Below, piece by piece: positions 35,940-42,047 of a stretch of 42,047 nt of DNA (position 1 is its first letter; every line of letters begins with the position of its first letter). Origin of the DNA: Alphaproteobacteria bacterium (lineage in GTDB: Bacteria > Pseudomonadota > Alphaproteobacteria > Rhodobacterales > Rhodobacteraceae); assembly GCA_029289325.1 (NCBI GenBank), contig JARFTV010000031.1, positions 6,570-48,616 of the forward strand, read 5' to 3'. The translations under genes and the position numbers were made by a program. The notes beneath the pieces were generated by a model. The model worked only from the letters and a program-made list of their open reading frames with translations, was not told where the DNA came from and did not search any database.

Positions 35940-37370
35940 ATGAACGTCGCTCTCCCCTCCTACGACCGCAGCAAGCTGACGCCCGGCATCGTCCATATCG
36001 GGCTGGGCAACTTCCACCGGGCGCATATGGCGGTCTATCTGGATGACCTGTTCGCGCGCGGGTTGGGCCATGACTGGGCGATCCTGGGCGCCGGGGTGCG
36101 CGAGGGTGACGCCCGGATGCGCGAGGCGCTGAAGGCGCAGGACTGCCTGTCGACGGTGATCGAACTGGACCCGGCAGGCAAGTCGGCGCGGCGGATCGGC
36201 AGCATGATCGACTTCCTGCCGGTCGAGGCCGACAATGCCGCTTTGATCGCGGCGATGAGCCGGGCCGAGATCCGTATCGTCAGCCTCACCGTGACCGAGG
36301 GCGGCTATTTCATCGACCCGGCCACCGGCCGCTTCGACCCCAGCGCGCCCGAGATCGCGGCGGATGGGGCGAACCCCGACCGGCCCGGCACCGCCTTCGG
36401 CGCCATCGTCGCCGCGCTGAAGGCGCGGCGGGCGGCGGGGATCGCTCCTTTCACGGTGATGTCTTGCGACAATCTGCCCGGAAACGGCCATGTCACCCGC
36501 GCCGCCGTGGTTGGGACAGCGCGACTCTCCGATCCCGCGCTGGCCGACTGGATCGAGGCCCAGGTCGCCTTCCCCAATGGCATGGTTGACCGCATCACCC
36601 CCGCCACCGGCCCGCGCGAACGCGAGATGGCCGCGGCCTTCGGCCTGGCCGACCCGGTCCCCGTCACCTGCGAGCCCTTCCGGCAATGGGTGCTGGAGGA
36701 CCACTTCCCCACCGGCCGCCCGCCGCTGGAAGAGGTGGGCGTGACCTTCACCGGCGAGGTTCATGCCTTCGAGATGATGAAGATCCGCATCCTGAACGGC
36801 GGCCATGCGACCATCGCCTATCCCGGCGGGCTGATGGACATCGAATATGTCCATGAGGCGATGGCGCATCCGCTGATCCGCGGCTTCCTGGACAAGGTCG
36901 AGACCGAGGAGATCATCCCTTATGTCCCGCCGGTCCCCGACACCGATATCGCCGCCTATTACCGCCTGATCGTGGAGCGGTTCAGCAATCCCGAAGTGGC
37001 GGATACCGAGCGGCGGCTCTGTCTCGACGGCTCCAATCGCCAGCCGAAGTTCATTATCCCCTCGGTCCGCGATGCGCTGACGGCGGGCGGCAAGGTCGAG
37101 GGGCTGGCGCTCGTCTCGGCGCTGTGGTGCCGCTATTGCCATGGCGTGACCGACAGCGGGGCCGCGATCGCGCCGAACGATCCGAACTGGGACTATCTGC
37201 AGGCGCAGGCAAAGGCGGCGAAGGCGGCCCCGGTGGTCTGGCTGCAGATGAAACCGATCTACGGCGACCTGAACCGCGATCCGCGCTTCGTTGCGGCCTT
37301 CACCGGGGCGCTGAATGCGCTGTGGGAAAAGGGCACGGCCCGCACGCTCGCGGATTATATCGCTGCCTGA
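35940..37370 (+). CDS. mtlK: Mannitol 2-dehydrogenase
   Basis: 476 aa polyol-specific long-chain dehydrogenase, converting D-mannitol to D-fructose with NAD+ (also D-arabinitol and sorbitol in known homologues). The Rossmann part starts with IVHIGLGNFHRAHMAVYLDD, and the catalytic K-x4-N-x2-H group is K281, N286, H289 (KIRILNGGHA). I set the start at the ATG at 35940, two bases after smoS, because it gives the family length; the open frame itself runs back through smoS and smoK in another reading and is not coding there. It is the last gene of the operon here: a hairpin and a minus-strand gene follow. Confidence 0.96.
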   Translation: MNVALPSYDRSKLTPGIVHIGLGNFHRAHMAVYLDDLFARGLGHDWAILGAGVREGDARMREALKAQDCLSTVIELDPAGKSARRIGSMIDFLPVEADNAALIAAMSRAEIRIVSLTVTEGGYFIDPATGRFDPSAPEIAADGANPDRPGTAFGAIVAALKARRAAGIAPFTVMSCDNLPGNGHVTRAAVVGTARLSDPALADWIEAQVAFPNGMVDRITPATGPREREMAAAFGLADPVPVTCEPFRQWVLEDHFPTGRPPLEEVGVTFTGEVHAFEMMKIRILNGGHATIAYPGGLMDIEYVHEAMAHPLIRGFLDKVETEEIIPYVPPVPDTDIAAYYRLIVERFSNPEVADTERRLCLDGSNRQPKFIIPSVRDALTAGGKVEGLALVSALWCRYCHGVTDSGAAIAPNDPNWDYLQAQAKAAKAAPVVWLQMKPIYGDLNRDPRFVAAFTGALNALWEKGTARTLADYIAA

Positions 37371-37404
37371 GGGTCTTTCTCTTCCCCAAATATCCCACGG
37401 GGGT

Positions 37405-37425
37405 GCGGGGGTGTGAAACCCCCGC
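37405..37425. terminator. Hairpin between convergent mtlK and nnr
   Basis: GCGGGGGT-GTGAA-ACCCCCGC: perfect 8-nt arms in the 66-nt convergent spacer. There is no strong T run on either side. It is preceded by CAAATATCCC (37387-37396), a word also found inverted near the right edge of the window, so this may be a repeated intergenic element acting as a bidirectional end. Confidence 0.6.
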
Positions 37426-37436
37426 TCCGACGGCCG

Positions 37437-38972
37437 TCACCTCCCCAATGCCCGGAAGACCTTGGGCAGCTCCTCGGGCAGATCCTCGGCGATCAGGCCG
37501 GGCCCGAACGAGCGCGCGCAGTCCACATGCAGCCAGGCCGCGGTGCAGGCGGCGTCGAAGGGCGGGAAGCCACGGGCCAGAAGTCCGGTGATGAACCCCG
37601 CCAGCACATCCCCCGACCCCGCCGTCGCCAGCCAGGGCGCGGCCCGGTCATACTGGGCGGAGTTGATGGCGCAGCGCCCCGAAGGCTCGGCGATCACCGT
37701 GTCCGGTCCCTTGTAGAGAACCACACAGCCTGCCCGCTTCGCCGCTTCGCGCGTGGCATCGACCTTGGAATAGGCGGGGCCCGTGGTCGCGGGGGCGGCG
37801 AGCTTCTGGGCGATGTCGGGGAAGAGGCGGGCGAACTCTCCGGCATGGGGGGTCAGGACGCAACCGTCATGCAGGGCAGCGAAGCGGTCGGGGCGTCGGG
37901 CGAGGATCGTCAGGGCGTCGGCGTCAAGGACGACGGATCGCCGGGGCAGGCCCTGGCCCCGGCCCTCCAACGCCACCTCCACCAAAGCAGCCTCGCGGTC
38001 GCCGGTCCCCATCCCCGGCCCAAGACACAGCGCATTGGTCCGCTGATCCTCCAGCACCCTGGCCAAAGCCGCCCCATCCGCCACCTCCCGCAGCATAACC
38101 GCGTCCAGCCGCGCGGCGTTTTCGGGGATGGCATCCGAAGGACAGCCCACCGTCACCAGTCCCGCCCCGATCCGCAAGGCTCCCCGGGCCGCCAGCCGCG
38201 CCGCACCGCCGCGACCCGTGGGGCCGGAGAGGAGGAGGGCATGACCGTGGGAGTATTTGTGGCCCGAGGTCCCCGATTTCCGCAGCGGGACCTGCGGCGC
38301 GGCGAGTATCACAGCGTCCTGCGGTGCCTTGCGCAGACCGATCTCCTTGACGACCAGCTTTCCGGCCAGATCCGGCCCATCCGCAAGGAAATGCCCGATC
38401 TTCGCGCGATGGAAGGTCACGGTCAGATCCGCGCGGAAGCACCGTCCAAGACCGCGCCCGCTGTCCAGACACAGCCCGCTTGGCGCGTCGACTGAGACAT
38501 GGACCCCGGCCCGCGCCACGTCGGCCAGCCGGGCCGCCAGCTTCTGCATGTCCGCGGGAAGCGGGCGGGCCAGTCCCGTCCCGAACAGCGCGTCGATGGT
38601 CAGCTCTGCTGGCGATAAAGCGGCGTCGAAATCCGCAAGAGGCCTTACCTCCCCCATCCCCCGCCACCGCTCATGGTTCGCCCTCGCATCCGGCGGGAGC
38701 CGTTCCGGGTCGCCGTAGAGGAAGACCTCCACCTCCCAGCCCCAGTCCTTCAACAGCCGCGCCACGACGAAGCCGTCGCCGCCGTTGTTGCCCGGACCGG
38801 AGAGGACGACCGCGCCGTGCGACGTGGTTCGCAACTCCGGCCATTCCTCGAAGATCGCCTCGACCACGCCCCGCCCGGCACGTTCCATCAACTCCAGGCC
38901 CGTGACCTCGCCGCTGGCGATCGCCGCCTGTTCGACGGCCCGCATCTGCGCGGCGGTGAGGAGTTCGGACAT
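37437..38972 (-). CDS. nnr: Bifunctional NAD(P)H-hydrate repair enzyme (epimerase + dehydratase)
   Basis: 511 aa. The N-terminal half (~1-205) is the NAD(P)HX epimerase: ELLTAAQMRAVEQAAI start, LSGPGNNGGDGFVVARLL, and a TIDALFGTGLARPL segment. The C-terminal half (~220-511) is the ADP/ATP-dependent NAD(P)HX dehydratase of the ribokinase-like fold: HGHALLLSGPTGRGGAARLAARG, VLTPHAGEFARLF, and GSGDVLAGFITGLLARG near the end. Together they repair hydrated NADH and NADPH. I chose the ATG at 38970-38972; the open frame continues 56 codons toward glnB but that part is the promoter area and lacks family residues. It is divergent from glnB across 167 nt. Confidence 0.95.
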   Translation of the reverse strand: MSELLTAAQMRAVEQAAIASGEVTGLELMERAGRGVVEAIFEEWPELRTTSHGAVVLSGPGNNGGDGFVVARLLKDWGWEVEVFLYGDPERLPPDARANHERWRGMGEVRPLADFDAALSPAELTIDALFGTGLARPLPADMQKLAARLADVARAGVHVSVDAPSGLCLDSGRGLGRCFRADLTVTFHRAKIGHFLADGPDLAGKLVVKEIGLRKAPQDAVILAAPQVPLRKSGTSGHKYSHGHALLLSGPTGRGGAARLAARGALRIGAGLVTVGCPSDAIPENAARLDAVMLREVADGAALARVLEDQRTNALCLGPGMGTGDREAALVEVALEGRGQGLPRRSVVLDADALTILARRPDRFAALHDGCVLTPHAGEFARLFPDIAQKLAAPATTGPAYSKVDATREAAKRAGCVVLYKGPDTVIAEPSGRCAINSAQYDRAAPWLATAGSGDVLAGFITGLLARGFPPFDAACTAAWLHVDCARSFGPGLIAEDLPEELPKVFRALGR

Positions 38973-38977
38973 GCTAA

Positions 38978-39478
<501 letters not shown>

Positions 39479-39487
39479 ACCGGGACC

Positions 39488-39508
39488 CGGATCTGCCAAG
39501 CAGATCCG
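39488..39508 (+). terminator. Hairpin between glnB and glnA
   Basis: CGGATCTGC-CAA-GCAGATCCG: perfect 9-nt arms, 9 nt after the glnB stop, no T run. It probably stabilises the glnB message or lowers read-through, so that the two genes can be expressed at different levels. Confidence 0.6.
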
Positions 39509-39547
39509 CGCCCCCATCCCACCAACCCCCAAGCGAAAGGCAGTCAG

Positions 39548-40957
39548 ATGAGCGCCGTTGCCAAGGCACTGCAACTGATCAAGGACGAGGAGATCGAATA
39601 TGTCGATATCCGCTTCACCGACCCCAAGGGCAAGCTTCAGCATGTGACCATGGTCGTCGACCTGATCGACGAGGACTTCTTCGAGGAAGGCTTCATGTTC
39701 GACGGCTCGTCGATCGCGGGCTGGAAGTCGATCGACCAGTCCGACATGAAGCTGATGCCGGATGCGACCTCGGTCTATATCGACCCGTTCTATGCGGAAA
39801 AGACCCTGGCCGTGCATTGCAACGTGGTCGAGCCCGACACCGGCGAGGCCTACAGCCGCTGCCCGCGCCAGACCGCGATCAAGGCCGAGGCCTATCTGAA
39901 GTCCTCGGGGATCGGTGACGCGTTCTACTGCGGCCCGGAAGCCGAGTTCTTCCTGTTCGACGACGTCCGCTACTCGGTGACCCCCCGCAAGGTGGCCTAT
40001 GAGATCGACGCGGAAGCCGCCGCCTGGAACACCGACACCGTGACCGAGGGCGGCAACTACGGCCACCGCGCGGGCCACAAGGGCGGCTACTTCCCGGTCA
40101 ACCCGATCGACGAGGCGCAGGACATCCGTGGCGAGATGCTCTCGACCATGAAACGGATGGGGATGAAGGTCGACAAGCACCACCACGAGGTCGCGACCTG
40201 CCAGCACGAGCTGGGGATGATCTTCGGCGGGCTGGTCGAGCAGGCCGACAACATCCAGAAGTACAAATACGTGATCCACAACGTGGCCCACGCCTACGGC
40301 AAGACCGTGACCTTCATGCCGAAGCCCATGAAGGGCGACAACGGGTCGGGGATGCATGTCAACATGTCGATCTGGAAGGGCGGCAAGCCGCTGTTCTCGG
40401 GCGACAAATATGCCGATCTGAGCCAGGAGGCGCTGTGGTTCATCGGCGGCATCCTGAAGCACGCCAAGGCGCTGAACGCGCTGACCAACCCCGGCACGAA
40501 CAGCTACAAGCGGCTGATCCCCGGCTTCGAGGCCCCCGTCCTGCGCGCCTATTCGGCCCGCAACCGGTCGGGTTGCGTCCGGATCCCGTGGACCGAAAGC
40601 CCGAAGGCCAAGCGTGTGGAAGCCCGCTTCCCCGATCCCTCGGCCAACCCCTATCTGTGCTTCGCGGCGCTGTTGATGGCGGGGCTGGACGGGATCCGCA
40701 ACAAGATCGACCCGGGCCCGGCTTCGGACAAGGACCTCTACGACCTGCCGCCGGAAGAACTGGCGCAGATCCCGACGGTCTGCGGCAGCCTGCGCGAGGC
40801 GCTGGAGGAGCTGGAGAAGGACATGGACTTCCTGCTGGCGGGCGATGTCTTCACCCGCGACCAGCTGGAAGCCTACATGGCGCTGAAGTGGGAAGAGGTC
40901 TATGCGTACGAGCATACCCCCCACCCGGTCGAGTATCAGATGTACTATTCCTGCTGA
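39548..40957 (+). CDS. glnA: Type I glutamine synthetase
   Basis: 469 aa, the GSI-beta length. It makes glutamine from glutamate, ammonium and ATP as a dodecamer. Recognised by the FDGSSIAGW loop, the [10 protein letters not shown] metal-binding segment, [15 protein letters not shown], the [18 protein letters not shown] segment and [18 protein letters not shown]. The adenylylation tyrosine is Y398 ([10 protein letters not shown]), so it should be controlled by GlnE and GlnB. A complete intrinsic terminator follows. Confidence 0.98.
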   Translation: MSAVAKALQLIKDEEIEYVDIRFTDPKGKLQHVTMVVDLIDEDFFEEGFMFDGSSIAGWKSIDQSDMKLMPDATSVYIDPFYAEKTLAVHCNVVEPDTGEAYSRCPRQTAIKAEAYLKSSGIGDAFYCGPEAEFFLFDDVRYSVTPRKVAYEIDAEAAAWNTDTVTEGGNYGHRAGHKGGYFPVNPIDEAQDIRGEMLSTMKRMGMKVDKHHHEVATCQHELGMIFGGLVEQADNIQKYKYVIHNVAHAYGKTVTFMPKPMKGDNGSGMHVNMSIWKGGKPLFSGDKYADLSQEALWFIGGILKHAKALNALTNPGTNSYKRLIPGFEAPVLRAYSARNRSGCVRIPWTESPKAKRVEARFPDPSANPYLCFAALLMAGLDGIRNKIDPGPASDKDLYDLPPEELAQIPTVCGSLREALEELEKDMDFLLAGDVFTRDQLEAYMALKWEEVYAYEHTPHPVEYQMYYSC

Positions 40958-40962
40958 GGGGC

Positions 40963-40981
40963 GGTGGGCCGATGGCCCACC
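40963..40981. repeat. GGTGGGCC palindrome after glnA
   Basis: GGTGGGCC-GAT-GGCCCACC followed by CTAC, 5 nt after the glnA stop. The word GGTGGGC...GCCCACCCTAC is a widespread proteobacterial intergenic palindrome (REP-like). Here it sits just before the true terminator. Confidence 0.6.
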
Positions 40982-40996
40982 CTACCCACGGATCGG

Positions 40997-41022
40997 AAAG
41001 GGCGCCTTCGGGCGCCCTTTTT
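40997..41022 (+). terminator. Intrinsic terminator of glnBA
   Basis: AAAGGGCGCC-TTCG-GGCGCCCTTT: 10-nt perfect arms with a stable TTCG tetraloop, then TT and CTG. It is the clearest terminator in the window. Lying 40 nt after glnA it ends the glnB-glnA transcript. Confidence 0.92.
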
Positions 41023-41176
41023 CTGCTTTGGACCACGCTGGACGGATCAGGCAAGGGATTGAAATCATTGCGCTCGGGCCGCGGACGTTAACGATTTGGC
41101 AAGGAGTGCCCAAGGCCGGTTGCGGGGGTGGGATCGCCTGCGCTAGCTTGCGCCGGAAGCAACCGGCGGGAGAGTG

Positions 41177-41914
41177 ATGGCGCAGGATCCCTTGCGGAAG
41201 AAGCCCGGGCGCGAGCGGCCGGAGATCTGGGTCTCGGGCGGGCAGCGGCCGCCACTGAACCTGCGCGCCCTGGCGCGGGCGAGCCTGCATCTGTCGCGCG
41301 AGGGGGTCGCGCCGATCCTCGCCTTGGCGGCGCGCGGGACCCGGCGCGGGGCAGAGCGGATACGCGACGGCAAGGGTCGGATACCGGCCGGGAAACTGGG
41401 CCGGGTCGAGCGTTTCGTGCCCTCGCATCAGCGCGTCGCGGTCTGGGTCAAGACCCTTGCCGCGACCCTGGCCCATGCCAGCGCCACGGCGGACCCGGAC
41501 ATCCCGCGCGGCAATGCGCTGGTGGCGGCGATCGAGCCGCACCTTTGGGACGAGGCGCCGCGGCGGCCGCCAGAGCCTGTCCCGCCACCCGCCCGGACGG
41601 CCGGTCCGGGAGAGGTCGCGCCCGTGGTCCTGCCCGAGCCGAAGATCCTGCAGCCGGGGGAGGACCCGCTGGCGGCGATCCGCGATGAAATGCGCGACGC
41701 GCTCGGGCAGGCGGCAAGCCCGGCGACGGCGGCAAGCCCGGCGACGTCGGCACCCCCTGCCCCGCCCGGCGCGGTGGAGGAGGGGACGATCCAGGTTACC
41801 GGCTATCTGGTCGGCTGGAGCGTGGCGATCCTTGCCCTGCCCTATGGTCTGGGCCGGGCGCTCTGGCTTTGGGCGGCGGGACGGGATCTGCGGCAGATCG
41901 GCCCCGAGGACTGA
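41177..41914 (+). CDS. Membrane-anchored protein of unknown function
   Basis: 245 aa. The basic N-terminal part (KKPGRERPEIWVSGGQRPPLNLRALARASLHL) is followed by an Arg-rich helix, a Pro/Ala-rich disordered region (~135-205, with repeated ASPAT) and one C-terminal membrane helix (TGYLVGWSVAILALPYGLGRALWLWAAG, ~209-236), so most of it should face the cytosol unless the helix is inverted. I do not recognise a family. The ATG at 41177 and a GTG at 41174 share the ribosome site GGGAGAG; ATG is preferred. It stands alone after the glnA terminator, with about 150 nt of spacer. Confidence 0.72.
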   Translation: MAQDPLRKKPGRERPEIWVSGGQRPPLNLRALARASLHLSREGVAPILALAARGTRRGAERIRDGKGRIPAGKLGRVERFVPSHQRVAVWVKTLAATLAHASATADPDIPRGNALVAAIEPHLWDEAPRRPPEPVPPPARTAGPGEVAPVVLPEPKILQPGEDPLAAIRDEMRDALGQAASPATAASPATSAPPAPPGAVEEGTIQVTGYLVGWSVAILALPYGLGRALWLWAAGRDLRQIGPED

Positions 41915-41978
41915 AAGCATCGCGCGGGTCGGGCGGTTGCCATGACGAGCGCCTTGCGGCGCGAAGACCTCTTGCCTC

Positions 41979-42007
41979 GCGGCTTTGCGTGAAGGACGCA
42001 AAGCCGC
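41979..42007. repeat. Long perfect inverted repeat at the right edge
   Basis: GCGGCTTTGCGT-GAAGG-ACGCAAAGCCGC: perfect 12-nt arms, 65 nt after the last gene. No T run follows. Downstream, GGGATATTTG (42025-42034) is the reverse complement of CAAATATCCC at 37387-37396. Together they look like a family-specific intergenic repeat. No other feature is visible in 41915-42047. Confidence 0.65.
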
Positions 42008-42047
42008 TCAGGGTGCCTCCGGCGGGGATATTTGCCGCAAGGTGAAA

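Overview
The window is about two-thirds GC, densely packed and free of insertion sequences, phage genes or CRISPR arrays. It looks like chromosomal DNA of an alphaproteobacterium of the Rhodobacteraceae (Rhodobacter, Cereibacter, Gemmobacter or Tabrizicola type). The best evidence is a sorbitol/mannitol operon in the smoEFGK-smoS-mtlK order known from Rhodobacter sphaeroides, supported by an aerobic-type cobaltochelatase CobT, the glnB-glnA pair and short palindromes typical of this family. All assignments come from reading translations; no database search was possible.

Layout. (1) 1-10338: a cell-envelope glycan locus on the + strand. It holds the tail of a NodB-type deacetylase, an OpgB-like phosphoglycerol transferase fused to a glycerophosphodiesterase-like domain, a complete NodB deacetylase, an exported DUF3131 protein and a membrane GT2 glycosyltransferase carrying degenerate GH18-like and NodB-like domains. 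The last four are translationally coupled. (2) 10345-22418: housekeeping and small genes: lysozyme-like protein, FMN reductase, a cysteine-less Asp/Glu racemase homologue next to cobT, aminopeptidase P, DUF427, SufE, a lipoprotein, RNase D, DUF454, purM-purN, a sterol-desaturase-family enzyme, a small membrane protein and a CAU tRNA. (3) 22614-27782: an SDR plus FAD oxidoreductase pair, then an exported vanadium-haloperoxidase-type enzyme coupled to a CRTAC1-like secreted repeat protein. (4) 28194-37370: a Ser/Thr kinase, a HAD phosphatase, a SorC regulator and the polyol ABC transporter with sorbitol and mannitol dehydrogenases. (5) 37437-42047: NAD(P)H-hydrate repair enzyme (minus strand), glnB-glnA with a clear terminator, and a membrane-anchored protein of unknown function.

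How the parts work together. The polyol operon forms a complete route: SmoEFGK imports hexitols, and SmoS and MtlK oxidise sorbitol and mannitol to fructose. The SorC regulator just upstream probably acts at repeated sites before smoE. GlnB and GlnA control and perform ammonium assimilation. The most interesting part is region 1. One operon encodes polymer synthesis (GT2), deacetylation (NodB), a possible glycan-processing protein (DUF3131) and one polypeptide that may both add phosphoglycerol to a glycan and cleave glycerophosphodiesters. That polypeptide also contains two copies of a domain resembling the eukaryotic FAM3/ILEI fold. I infer a periplasmic or surface glycan decorated with phosphoglycerol; its structure is not known from the sequence.
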